From assembly GCF_002214805.1 (NCBI RefSeq), contig NZ_CP019914.1, forward strand, positions 1,984,001-2,048,000: a stretch of DNA of 64,000 nucleotides, read 5' to 3'. Under the pieces are notes generated by a model. It searched no databases. It was not told the origin of the DNA and saw only the letters and a program-made list of their open reading frames with translations. The number at the start of each line of letters is the position of its first letter. Position 1 is the first letter of the stretch. The translations under genes were made by a program, and so were the position numbers. Shown here in pieces: positions 42,988-50,611 of the stretch. The DNA comes from Brachyspira hampsonii. GTDB lineage: Bacteria > Spirochaetota > Brachyspiria > Brachyspirales > Brachyspiraceae.

Positions 42988-43653
42988 TTATTCAAAAAGA
43001 TTTTCTATATTTCTATCATCTAATTTTAAAATACCGTCTATAACAAAGCCTATAATTTTTATTCCCGTAATATCTTCTATCATTTTTTTATTATCATCAT
43101 GCATTTCATTTGCTATTTCAAATCTATTTAATATCACACCATTAATTTTTAATTTTTTACTTCTCATATATTCTATAGTTAAGACAGTAGAATTGATTGT
43201 TCCAAGTCCTGCATCAGCTACTATTAAAGAAGGCAAGTCAAGTTCTTTTATGATATCTTCCAAAAAAATTTTTTTATTATTATCATATCGAATAGGGCAT
43301 ATTATACCGCCGCTTCCTTCTACTATCATATAATCATGTACTTTATCTATATTTTTATAAGCATTTTTTATAAACTCCATATTGGGAGGATTCCCCTCAA
43401 TTTGTGCTGCCAAATGAGGGGAATAGGCATGCTTATAAGTGTATGACACCATTTCATCATAAGAATCTTTTAAATTTGCTTTTTCTTTTACATACCAAGC
43501 ATCGCTGTCTGTTATATCATCACTTCCGCTTAATGCTGCTTTATAATAACCTATATTTAATCCTTTATCTTTCATGTTTTTAGCGATTAATGCTGATACA
43601 TAAGTTTTACCTATATCTGTACCTGTTGCAGTTATAAAAAGTGCTTTAGCCAT
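42988..43653 (-). CDS. bioD: dethiobiotin synthetase
   Basis: 221 aa. P-loop ATGTDIGKTYVSA (Gly11 to Thr17), AALSGSDDITDSD, YMIVEGSGGIICPI and ADAGLGTINSTVLTIEY are BioD hallmarks. ATP-dependent closure of the ureido ring: DAPA + CO2 to dethiobiotin. Third gene of the operon, 24 bp after bioB. Confidence 0.96.
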   Translation of the reverse strand: MAKALFITATGTDIGKTYVSALIAKNMKDKGLNIGYYKAALSGSDDITDSDAWYVKEKANLKDSYDEMVSYTYKHAYSPHLAAQIEGNPPNMEFIKNAYKNIDKVHDYMIVEGSGGIICPIRYDNNKKIFLEDIIKELDLPSLIVADAGLGTINSTVLTIEYMRSKKLKINGVILNRFEIANEMHDDNKKMIEDITGIKIIGFVIDGILKLDDRNIENLFE

Positions 43654-43677
43654 ATTAATAAAATCCTAATAAAAAAA

Positions 43678-44679
43678 TTAATCTTCAGTTAAAATAATTT
43701 TATATCCCAAATCTTCAGCCATTTTTTTATCTGTTTCTATAGATATTCCGGCAGTGGTGAGCATATCTCCTGTTATGGCTGCATTTGCCCCGGATAAGAA
43801 GCATGCTCTTCCTTTATCTTTTAAAAGTCCTCTTCCGCCTGCAAGTCTTATAAATGCTTTAGGGTTAATAAATCTGTATATTGCTACTATTCTTTTCATA
43901 TCATCTTCAGTGAGAGGCTTAATATTTTCAAAAGGAGTGCTTGCTATAGGATTAAGCATATTAACAGGAATAGACATAATGCCTAAATCTCTTAATTCTA
44001 AAGCCATGTCAATTCTGTCTTCCCAAGTTTCTCCCATTCCCATAATGCCTCCGCTGCATACAACCATTCCGGCTTTTTGTGCCGCTTTTATTGCTTTAAT
44101 TTTATCATCATAACTATGAGTAGTACAAACATTAGGAAAGAAGTTTCTTGAGGCTTCCAAATTATTATGCACTCTTCTAAGTCCGGCTCCTTTCATCTTT
44201 TTAAACCCTTCTTCATCTAAAAGTCCCAAAGATGCACATACATATCCGTCTGTTTCTTTATTAAGAGTTTCTATTGCATTATATACTTCATCAATCTCTT
44301 TTCCGTATAATGCTCTGCCTGATGTTACTATAGAGTATCTTAAAACTCCTTTATCAAAATCGCTTTTTCCCTGCTCCAAAATTTCTTCTTTATTTAGAAT
44401 ATCATATTCATCGCATTTTGTATCATAGTGAGATGACTGAGCACAGAATTTACAGTTTTCAGAACATTTTCCGCTTTTGGCGTTTATTATAGAACACATA
44501 TCAAATACATTAGAACAGAAATGTTTTCTTATTCTATTAGCTAAAAAACATAAATTATCTAATGGTGCTTCAACTAACTGCATAGCCTCTTCTTTGGTTA
44601 TATTATATCCATTAATTATTTTATTTCTTAATTCTTCAATATTTATTTCTTCTTTTATAATTAAATCTATATTACTCAT
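43678..44679 (-). CDS. bioB: biotin synthase
   Basis: 333-aa radical SAM enzyme. The [4Fe-4S] motif CxxxCxxC is Cys72, Cys76, Cys79 in GKCSENCKFCAQS; YSIVTSGRAL, VHNNLEASRNFF, CSGGIMGMGE and RLAGGR are family motifs. It inserts sulfur into dethiobiotin. RBS AGGAG just upstream of ATG 44679; 15 bp after birA. Confidence 0.97.
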   Translation of the reverse strand: MSNIDLIIKEEINIEELRNKIINGYNITKEEAMQLVEAPLDNLCFLANRIRKHFCSNVFDMCSIINAKSGKCSENCKFCAQSSHYDTKCDEYDILNKEEILEQGKSDFDKGVLRYSIVTSGRALYGKEIDEVYNAIETLNKETDGYVCASLGLLDEEGFKKMKGAGLRRVHNNLEASRNFFPNVCTTHSYDDKIKAIKAAQKAGMVVCSGGIMGMGETWEDRIDMALELRDLGIMSIPVNMLNPIASTPFENIKPLTEDDMKRIVAIYRFINPKAFIRLAGGRGLLKDKGRACFLSGANAAITGDMLTTAGISIETDKKMAEDLGYKIILTED

Positions 44680-44694
44680 TTTTTAATCTCCTAT

Positions 44695-45678
44695 TTATGA
44701 TAATCTATGATTTATACTTCCTGATACTATTCTGTCTACTTTGCCGTCCTGAAATTCTGCTATAAGAGCAAAAGTTTTATCTATATCCAATACTTTTACT
44801 ATATGCTCCTGATTATCTATATTAAGCAAAACTTTTTTTCCTATTAAAAAAGACCTTTTTTTATATTCATCATAGAATGAAGCATTATTAAAATAGTATT
44901 CATATATTCTTTCTAATATTTTGGCTATTAAAATATTTCTTATATCTTTGCTGTTTTGTGTATTATTAATTGAAATAGCTATATTATTTATCTCTTCAGG
45001 AAAGCCGTTTTTAGGGAAATTAACATTTATACCTATTCCTATAACAGCATAATCAAGTTTTCCGTCTTCAAAACTGAAAGCCCCTTCGGTAAGTATTCCG
45101 CATACTTTTTTATCATTAATAAATACATCATTAACCCATTTTATCTGTGTATTTTCATTTGAAATTTCTTCTATAGATTTTGACACCGCCATAGCTGCTG
45201 CAGTAGTTATAAAAGAACTGTTAAAAATCTTTTTTTCTTTTTTTAGATTAAGTATAATGCTCATATATATGCCTGTACCATAGGGAGAGAAAAAAGATTT
45301 TCCGTTTCTTCCGTATCCGCTTGTCTGCTCTTCTGCAATTACTACGGTTCCGCTTTCAGCCCCGTTTATTGCCATTCCTCTTGCTATAGTGTTTGTTGAT
45401 TCTACGGTTTTGTATATCAAGAATCTGAATTTATCTCTATATTTAGTCATATTATCTTTTATTATTTTTGATGATAAGATGTCAGTTTCTTTTGAGAGTG
45501 CATAGCCTTTATTTGATACAGAAAGAATATCGTATCCTTCATCTTTTAGAGATTTTATCACTTTCCAAACAGCCGCTCTGCTTACATTGAGATTATTAGC
45601 GAGCTTTTCTCCGGATATAAATAAACCCTTATTGGATTCTAATATTGATATTATATTTTCTTTTAAATTTTTTCTCAT
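44695..45678 (-). CDS. birA: bifunctional biotin-protein ligase / biotin operon repressor BirA
   Basis: 327 aa. N-terminal winged helix (residues 4-60, GEKLANNLNVSRAAVWKVIK) gives the repressor form, then the ligase domain with STNTIAR, the biotinyl-AMP loop GYGRNGK (121-127; GRGRRG-like), WVNDVFI and GIGINVN, then a C-terminal SH3-like domain. It joins biotin to acceptor lysines such as Lys96 of MmdC, and holo-BirA represses biotin genes. The start is ATG 45678: a longer frame with ATG 45696 lies inside the promoter, so it cannot be transcribed from it. No Shine-Dalgarno is visible and the promoter lies 8 bases upstream, suggesting a leaderless mRNA. First gene of the operon. Confidence 0.93.
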   Translation of the reverse strand: MRKNLKENIISILESNKGLFISGEKLANNLNVSRAAVWKVIKSLKDEGYDILSVSNKGYALSKETDILSSKIIKDNMTKYRDKFRFLIYKTVESTNTIARGMAINGAESGTVVIAEEQTSGYGRNGKSFFSPYGTGIYMSIILNLKKEKKIFNSSFITTAAAMAVSKSIEEISNENTQIKWVNDVFINDKKVCGILTEGAFSFEDGKLDYAVIGIGINVNFPKNGFPEEINNIAISINNTQNSKDIRNILIAKILERIYEYYFNNASFYDEYKKRSFLIGKKVLLNIDNQEHIVKVLDIDKTFALIAEFQDGKVDRIVSGSINHRLS

Positions 45679-45686
45679 AATGCAGA

Positions 45687-45714
45687 ATGATAACATAATA
45701 AATATAATTGTCAA
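45687..45714 (-). promoter_or_regulatory. birA-bioBDA promoter, apparently leaderless
   Basis: Minus strand: perfect TTGACA (45709-45714), 16 bases, TATCAT (45687-45692), then only eight bases to the birA ATG. Transcription would begin within a few bases of the start codon. Confidence 0.75.
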
Positions 45715-45740
45715 CTTTAAAATATAAAAAGGTTTACAAT
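45707..45740. promoter_or_regulatory. BirA-type operator
   Basis: ATTGTCAAC (45707-45715), 16-base AT-rich spacer, GTTTACAAT (45732-45740): inverted arms identical at 8 of 9 positions and matching the BirA consensus TTGTAAAC / GTTTACAA. It covers the -35 box of the birA-bioBDA promoter, so holo-BirA would block the operon including its own gene. Confidence 0.75.
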
Positions 45741-45922
45741 TATGATTTAAATTGTATAGAGTATAAACAGGCGATTTTAATTTTAGTATATATTGTATAA
45801 TAGGAGTACATACTCTGAAATTTAAATGTATTAATATTATACATATTTTATTATTAATATTGTATATATAGGGTTTTAATAGTAGATAGTGTATTATAAA
45901 TATACATAGATATAAAAATAAT

Positions 45923-45938
45923 TGGCATATTTATTGCA
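45923..45938 (+). promoter_or_regulatory. sigma-54-type promoter for hsp20 genes
   Basis: TGGCATATTTATTGCA: GG at -24 (45924-45925) and GC at -12 (45936-45937) with exactly ten bases between, matching the consensus TGGCAC-N5-TTGCA at all invariant positions. Transcription would start near 45949. No good sigma-70 promoter is closer to the hsp20 gene. Confidence 0.6.
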
Positions 45939-45952
45939 TATATAATAGTGTA

Positions 45953-45999
45953 AGCGATGATGACTCGGTGAGAGTTAAAACAAATGATAGTTAATCGCT
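45953..45999 (+). promoter_or_regulatory. hairpin in the hsp20 leader
   Basis: AGCGAT (45953-45958) pairs with ATCGCT (45994-45999) and encloses a smaller hairpin around GACTC/GAGAGT. It would begin almost at the 5' end of the sigma-54 transcript, 45 bases before the RBS; it could stabilise the mRNA. It does not itself mask the RBS. Confidence 0.4.
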
Positions 46000-46044
46000 G
46001 ATTAAATTAGAAATATAAAAGTTTATATAAAAGGAGTTTTAATT

Positions 46045-46494
46045 ATGACTAAAAGATTATTTTTTCCAGCTTTACATTCTATGTTAGATGATTTTAGAAG
46101 TTTTGATGAGGCATTCGGCAATTTATACAGCAATGATGAGGTGAGAAAATTATCTCATTACAATATAGAAGAAGATGATAAGAGCTATACTATAGAGATG
46201 GATATGCCGGGTGTGAGAAAAGAAGATTTAGAAATAGGTATAAAAGAAAATGTACTTTCTATATATGCTGAACGCAAAAAAGTAAGTAAACAAAAACTTG
46301 AAAATAGTGAAAATAAAGAGGAAAATGACAGCGGCAATGAAGTAATAGTTTCTAAATATGAACAGAGCTTTAATATCAGCACAAAAGGAATTGATGTTGA
46401 GAATATAGAAGCTAATTTGACAGACGGGGTTTTAAAAATAGTTCTTCCTAAAAAAGAAGAAGTAAAATATGAGAAAAAAATAAATATAGGCTGA
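46045..46494 (+). CDS. small heat-shock protein Hsp20 (first copy)
   Basis: 149-aa alpha-crystallin-domain chaperone. The domain runs from about residue 36: SYTIEMDMPGVRKEDLEIGI, NVLSIYAERKK, a Ser/Asn/Glu-rich loop (ENSENKEENDSGNE) replacing the usual short loop, then YEQSFNISTKGIDVENIEANLTDGVLKIVLPKK with the A-x-x-x-DGVL motif. ATP-independent holdase of denatured proteins. RBS AAAGGAG before ATG 46045. A near-copy follows 107 bp downstream. Confidence 0.93.
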   Translation: MTKRLFFPALHSMLDDFRSFDEAFGNLYSNDEVRKLSHYNIEEDDKSYTIEMDMPGVRKEDLEIGIKENVLSIYAERKKVSKQKLENSENKEENDSGNEVIVSKYEQSFNISTKGIDVENIEANLTDGVLKIVLPKKEEVKYEKKINIG

Positions 46495-46601
46495 TTATTT
46501 TATCGTTAATTAAATGAAGGCTGTAAATTATAGAGGTTTATGAAAAATTGTTAAAAATTAAAATATAAGATAAGAGTTAATATAAATTAAGGAGTTTTAA
46601 T

Positions 46602-47030
46602 ATGTCAAGAAGAATATTTGTACCAACATTACATTCAATTTTTTCAAATGCTAACAGATGCAATTCTTTAGGAAACTGCAGTCCTTATGGTGATTATCAT
46701 AATAGAGTATCAAACTATAGAATAGAGGAAGATGATAAAAATTATATTATAGAGATGGATATGCCGGGAGTAAAAAAAGAGGATTTAGAAATAGGAATAA
46801 AAGAGAATATACTTTCTATTTCTGCTAAGAGGAAAAAAGCAGTAAAAACAGAAAACGGCGAATCAAAAGAGGAAGTTATTTCAAGCTATGAGCAAAGCTT
46901 TAATATCAGCACAAAAGGAATTGATGTTGAAAATATAGCGGCTAATTTGAATAACGGCGTTCTTATGGTAACACTTCCAAAGAAAGAAGAGCTTAAATAT
47001 GAGAAAAAAATAGAGATAAAAGGAGAATAA
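46602..47030 (+). CDS. small heat-shock protein Hsp20 (second copy)
   Basis: 142-aa paralogue of the preceding gene; from the alpha-crystallin domain onward the proteins are largely identical (MDMPGVKKEDLEIGIKEN, YEQSFNISTKGIDVENIAANLNNGVLMV), and DNA identity is high over FNISTKGIDVENI. The N-terminus differs and includes NRCNSLGNCSPYGDY with two Cys. Tandem duplication is evident. RBS AAGGAG. No separate promoter is obvious in the 107-bp gap; terminator at 47082. Confidence 0.93.
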   Translation: MSRRIFVPTLHSIFSNANRCNSLGNCSPYGDYHNRVSNYRIEEDDKNYIIEMDMPGVKKEDLEIGIKENILSISAKRKKAVKTENGESKEEVISSYEQSFNISTKGIDVENIAANLNNGVLMVTLPKKEELKYEKKIEIKGE

Positions 47031-47081
47031 TTAAAACCTATATATAAATTCAATTCATAAGATATAATCCATAATAATAGG

Positions 47082-47116
47082 GACACAGGGTAGATAAAAT
47101 ATCCTGTGTCTTTTTT
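47082..47116 (+). terminator. terminator of the hsp20 operon
   Basis: GACACAGG (47082-47089) / CCTGTGTC (47103-47110) with six T after it. It separates the hsp20 genes from the minus-strand phage-like module. Confidence 0.88.
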
Positions 47117-47179
47117 ATTTGCATTGATATAAGAAAGATTTTGAATTTTTTATATATCATAGTATAATATACTAAAGAA

Positions 47180-47509
47180 TTACATATTATATTTAATAGA
47201 GGCATATTTAGGTATACCCAAAGACAAACATATCCTTTTTTCAAGCATAGCACCTTTCGATTCATAGCTTTCATTTTCTATGTCTATTAAACAATCACTA
47301 TCTAGTAATAATTTAATGTCATTTTTTAGATACTCTTCCCATATTCCAGTTTTATTAAGATAATCATAATCACAAGGCACTATAACTTCGCAGTCAATAT
47401 TTCTGCTTTTCATAAAGTCAGCAACTTTATCCCTTGCCTCATAAAACTCTTGTTCATAGTTTTCTCTACCTGTTATAGCACCGCTTAAATATATTTTTAT
47501 TTTCTCCAT
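47180..47509 (-). CDS. DUF4406 protein (nucleoside 2-deoxyribosyltransferase-like fold)
   Basis: 109 aa from ATG 47509 (GGAGG 11 bases upstream). A longer frame begins inside the upstream gene. IKIYLSGAITGRENYEQEFYEARDKV at the N-terminus and LLLDSDCLIDIENESYESKGAMLEKRICLSLGIP show the DUF4406 Rossmann-like pattern common in phage genes. It may bind or hydrolyse nucleotides. Last gene of the module, 2 bp after the preceding stop. Confidence 0.72.
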   Translation of the reverse strand: MEKIKIYLSGAITGRENYEQEFYEARDKVADFMKSRNIDCEVIVPCDYDYLNKTGIWEEYLKNDIKLLLDSDCLIDIENESYESKGAMLEKRICLSLGIPKYASIKYNM

Positions 47510-47511
47510 TT

Positions 47512-47718
47512 TTATTTTTCCTCCAACTCTATTAAGTTCTTTATGTCTTTGCCTCTCCAATTACCATAAAAATCTCTAAAAGAATCGCAGTCTAAATCTT
47601 CAACTTTTAAATTAGCTGCTTCCATATATATGTTATCAGAGATCATCTCTATACATATTTCTTTTGTATCTACCTCTTGCTTTTCCAAAATAGGTATACC
47701 GTATTTATTTATGTTCAT
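47512..47718 (-). CDS. small hypothetical phage-module protein (68 aa)
   Basis: 68 aa, acidic, no motif recognised (NINKYGIPILEKQEVDTKE start). A G-rich RBS (GGGGGGA) precedes ATG 47718, and the DUF4406 gene starts 2 bases after its stop with its RBS inside this gene, so expression is coupled. Confidence 0.6.
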   Translation of the reverse strand: MNINKYGIPILEKQEVDTKEICIEMISDNIYMEAANLKVEDLDCDSFRDFYGNWRGKDIKNLIELEEK

Positions 47719-47742
47719 TCTATCCCCCCAATTATTTTTTAT

Positions 47743-48039
47743 TTAAAATAAGCTCCACTGAATATTTTTATTAATACTCAAAACTATACTTGTTACATTA
47801 GTAATTTTGTCTTTTCTTTTTCCTGCCTCAAGCAATACGCCTTGTTCTTTTAATTCATTTATCCTAGCCGATATTGTAGAAGCCTCCATTTTTAGATAAT
47901 TAGCTATTTCTCTGCATGTAGAAGGTTCTTTTAATTCTCTTATGGCTCTTAATACTTCTTTGTATAAATTAGCCTTCATATCTTTTACAGTAGTGTTATA
48001 GCAGTCAATAGAGGTTTCTCTCACTTTCTTTTTATTCAT
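47743..48039 (-). CDS. winged helix-turn-helix regulator (MarR/phage-type)
   Basis: 98 aa. Residues 22-75 form a wHTH: LYKEVLRAIRELKEPSTCREIANYLKMEASTISARINELKEQGVLLEAG, with the STISARINEL recognition helix and a wing. Probably DNA-binding. The ATG lies 8 bases inside the upstream gene, with AAGGAGG in that gene's end. Confidence 0.75.
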   Translation of the reverse strand: MNKKKVRETSIDCYNTTVKDMKANLYKEVLRAIRELKEPSTCREIANYLKMEASTISARINELKEQGVLLEAGKRKDKITNVTSIVLSINKNIQWSLF

Positions 48040-48661
48040 TGACTACCTCCTTAACTGTTTTCATTATTTGTTTATTAATAGCTTTATTTCTTTTTATCTC
48101 TTCATAACTGTCAAACTCAAAAGTATTATCTCCTTCAAAATGTTCATTACTTGAAGTTTGATTATGTTTGATCATCTCTTTTACAGCATTTATATCATCT
48201 TCAAAAATATTATTATGAATATATATGCTAGGTTCTATAAAATTATTATAGGCAGGAGCAACTATTAAACCGCATTCTGCTTTTAAATCATCAAGAAAAT
48301 CAAGATAAAAGCCATTATTTGAAAAATCTCTTATATTATCAATACATTTAAGTATTAATTTTAAAGCCTTATATATTTTTCTTTTATTCTTTAAATCCGA
48401 TAAGTATACTGCCAATTTTTCAATAAATATTTCATCTTTATTCTCAAAGCATTTATAAACACTATCTATATTATCTTCAGCATATATACCATAATTTCTA
48501 AGAAGAACATAAAAATGTAAAATTGTCTTTGAATTAATAGAATATTCTTCTTTTATACTGTTTAATAAATTACAAAGCTCTTTTTTATATTTATTTCTAT
48601 GCTCTCCATAATTAATTACTAATACATTTCCTTTATTTTCACTGCTGCCGTTTCTTCCCAT
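48032..48661 (-). CDS. hypothetical phage-module protein (209 aa)
   Basis: 209 aa, mostly helical and charged; no motif recognised. It begins GRNGSSENKGNVLVINYGEHRN. RBS AAGGGG before ATG 48661. It lies 3 bases after the replisome organiser gene and overlaps the wHTH gene, so it is part of the replication operon and may be a loader or accessory protein, but nothing proves this. Confidence 0.55.
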   Translation of the reverse strand: MGRNGSSENKGNVLVINYGEHRNKYKKELCNLLNSIKEEYSINSKTILHFYVLLRNYGIYAEDNIDSVYKCFENKDEIFIEKLAVYLSDLKNKRKIYKALKLILKCIDNIRDFSNNGFYLDFLDDLKAECGLIVAPAYNNFIEPSIYIHNNIFEDDINAVKEMIKHNQTSSNEHFEGDNTFEFDSYEEIKRNKAINKQIMKTVKEVVNE

Positions 48662-48664
48662 TTT

Positions 48665-49603
48665 CTACCCCTTAAAATAGTCAAAACTAGGATTCTCATA
48701 ATGTCCTATGCCTTCAGTATTAATTCCATCTTCCTGAGCTAAACGCATATCTGATAAACGCATTATTATACCATCATAATAATTAGAGGCTCTAAGATAA
48801 ACATTTTGATGACAATCTTTGTTTTGAGCTATATATTCCAAAGTCTCAAATATTGCTACTCCAGCATTGACTTTGCGTTTATTAAAAGCATTCTCAAGCC
48901 AAGTTATTTTATCCGAGCCTATGTCTTTTTTAGGCAAAGTCTGAATAATGCTGTTTACAGGTTTCCCAGTAAGCACTGAATACCAGTACACATAAACACT
49001 CTGAAAATTATCCCAATCCCAATTCGGATAATTCAAAAGCCCGTATGGTTTTGTGAAGTCATTACACGCAGTATTTGTTAAATTATTTGTTAATGTATCT
49101 GTTAAACTATTTGTTAAATTATCTGTATGTGATTTCTGAAAATTACTGCTTCCATTTTGGAAATTTTCCTCTTCCATTTCTGAAAAATCCGAAATGGATT
49201 TCTGAAAATTACTATTTCCATTTTGTATATTTTCGCCTTCCTTTTCTGAATTTTCTTCTTTCTTTTCTTCTTTTTTATAAGGGTTTGGTATAACAGTTAA
49301 ATCTTCAGGCTCTTCACAGAAAGCATACCAAGTCGTTCTGTTGTATTTATTGTCATTATGAACAGCTTTCACTAATATGTTATTGACTGTAAGTTTTTTT
49401 AAAGCGTATTCTATCTTATTTTCAGTTAGATATGGAAATAGCTTATTTAAATCTTTTATAGTATAGTAACACCAAAACTTGCCGTCTTTATAATTTCTTC
49501 CGTCTGCTTTATTTTTTCTTATCCAAAAAAGAAAATGATTATAAAGAACAGCTGCAGTCATTCCATATTCTTTTGCTATATCTGTATTAAATGAATGTTC
49601 CAT
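48665..49603 (-). CDS. phage-type replisome organiser / replication initiator
   Basis: 312 aa from ATG 49603, overlapping the upstream stop as TGATG, with GAGG upstream. The N-terminus resembles phage replisome organiser winged-helix domains: SFNTDIAKEYGMTAAVLYNHFLFWIRKNKADG, GKFWCYYTIKDLNKLFPYL, and KIEYALKKLTVNNILV. A repetitive linker follows (NFQKS twice, then NLTNSLTDTL-type repeats), then a DnaD-like helical C-terminal part (WDNFQSVYVYWYSVLTGKP). The DNA of the linker contains iterons (49074-49121). It likely binds the origin and loads helicase. Confidence 0.78.
   Translation of the reverse strand: MEHSFNTDIAKEYGMTAAVLYNHFLFWIRKNKADGRNYKDGKFWCYYTIKDLNKLFPYLTENKIEYALKKLTVNNILVKAVHNDNKYNRTTWYAFCEEPEDLTVIPNPYKKEEKKEENSEKEGENIQNGNSNFQKSISDFSEMEEENFQNGSSNFQKSHTDNLTNSLTDTLTNNLTNTACNDFTKPYGLLNYPNWDWDNFQSVYVYWYSVLTGKPVNSIIQTLPKKDIGSDKITWLENAFNKRKVNAGVAIFETLEYIAQNKDCHQNVYLRASNYYDGIIMRLSDMRLAQEDGINTEGIGHYENPSFDYFKG
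49074..49121 (-). repeat. four 12-bp iterons inside the replication gene
   Basis: On the plus strand: TTTGTTAAATTA, TTTGTTAATGTA, TCTGTTAAACTA, TTTGTTAAATTA in direct tandem, with a fifth partial TCTGT following. Just to the right, a 40-bp block with ATTTCTGAAAATTACT repeats at about 49131 and 49198. Origins of many phages and plasmids lie inside the initiator gene as such repeats. Confidence 0.6.
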
Positions 49604-50073
49604 CAGCAAACCTCTACATTAATACCTGTTCTATCAGAAAAGTTTTTTACTGCTTCTTTTAATTCTTCCTGAAGTTCTTTAACTTCTTTTTCTTCTTCAG
49701 AATTATTCTCTTTACTCTCATCATCAAATAAACTAGGTTCATCGCTTATAATATGGTATTTACTTGAAAAGTTTTTATCTTTTATGATTTTTGCTTTTTT
49801 CATATATTTTATATCTGAGCCATCTTTATCAGAAACAAAATCATCTATAACCACCCAATAACCCACAGGTACATTAGTATATTTTATTCGTGCTGGTTCT
49901 TTTTTCTTTGCTGTCTGATATTCTCCAGTCTTTACAAAAAGACTTCTGTCATCTGGCTGATTAGGTATAATAAAAGCTAATTTTAAATCTATAGCTTTTT
50001 GAATATCTTCATTTAATATGCCGTCCCACTTAAAAGCTATTTCTTCTTTTTGATGTTTAATTATTTTATCCAT
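49603..50073 (-). CDS. hypothetical phage-module protein (156 aa)
   Basis: 156 aa. N-terminal part positively charged (DKIIKHQKEEIAFKWDGILN); a central beta-rich segment (NVPVGYWVVIDDFVSDKDGS); C-terminal coiled coil (EEEKEVKELQEELKEAVKNF). No family recognised. G-rich RBS (GGGGGAT) before ATG; it overlaps the replication initiator start by one base. Confidence 0.6.
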   Translation of the reverse strand: MDKIIKHQKEEIAFKWDGILNEDIQKAIDLKLAFIIPNQPDDRSLFVKTGEYQTAKKKEPARIKYTNVPVGYWVVIDDFVSDKDGSDIKYMKKAKIIKDKNFSSKYHIISDEPSLFDDESKENNSEEEKEVKELQEELKEAVKNFSDRTGINVEVC

Positions 50074-50095
50074 TGTGCTATCCCCCTAATAATTT

Positions 50096-50305
50096 TTATA
50101 TTTTTCTATCTTTATCAAATGCCAATATAAAAGCCGTAAGTGCCTGTCCTCCATTTATTATTTCATATTTATTTTTCACTTTATAAATTGATTTTCCTTC
50201 TTTATTTTTTTTAGGCTCTTGCTTTTTTTGTTCTGCTATATATAGAGGAATATCTTTATTTTCAACCTCATTAAGAAGTTCTATTAATTGTCTTACCGTT
50301 ATCAT
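50096..50305 (-). CDS. small hypothetical protein (69 aa)
   Basis: 69 aa from ATG 50305, chosen because AAGGAG lies 5 bases upstream; a longer frame starting at 50338 has no RBS. Starts ITVRQLIELLNEVENKDIPLYIAEQKK, which resembles small phage proteins of unknown role whose first half reads TVKELIELLKKYP; the link is tentative. Confidence 0.6.
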   Translation of the reverse strand: MITVRQLIELLNEVENKDIPLYIAEQKKQEPKKNKEGKSIYKVKNKYEIINGGQALTAFILAFDKDRKI

Positions 50306-50327
50306 TTTCACTCCTTCAAAAAAATAT

Positions 50328-50576
50328 TTAATCATCAAATGGAGTAGGCATATCTCCGAAATATTTATTTATATCCGAATTGCTTTCTCTATTATCACTA
50401 TATACCAAAGGAAGCTCATTAATTTTACAGCCGATTTTTTTTGACTTATAAATATTAATTAAGTTTCTTTTTACTATTCTGTCTTTTAATGTTGGTATTA
50501 TCTCTTCTAATTCTTCCATACTTAAATCTTCAGGTTCTTTGCCTCTCAAAAGTTTTGTTAATTCTTCTTCACGCAT
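50328..50576 (-). CDS. small hypothetical protein (82 aa)
   Basis: 82 aa, acidic N-terminal helices (REEELTKLLRGKEPEDLSMEELEEIIPTLKDR), C-terminal PTPFDD tail. Function unknown. Weak RBS (AGAG) before ATG 50576. It sits between the SSB-like gene and the 69-aa gene. Confidence 0.55.
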   Translation of the reverse strand: MREEELTKLLRGKEPEDLSMEELEEIIPTLKDRIVKRNLINIYKSKKIGCKINELPLVYSDNRESNSDINKYFGDMPTPFDD

Positions 50577-50611
50577 TTATAATTCTCTTTAATATTCACC
50601 ATTACTTATTA

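Noticed and set aside
42971-43333. 120-codon plus-strand frame over bioD
   Set aside because: Antisense shadow of bioD; no RBS and no homology that I can recognise.
46030-46060. RNA thermometer at the hsp20 RBS
   Set aside because: AAAAGGAGTTTT could form a very small hairpin, but the stem is only four A-T pairs and both hsp20 genes share it as a common RBS context; the evidence is too weak.
49075-49293. 72-codon plus-strand frame with LLNYL-type repeats
   Set aside because: Arises from the iteron repeats read in the antisense direction; not expected to be translated.
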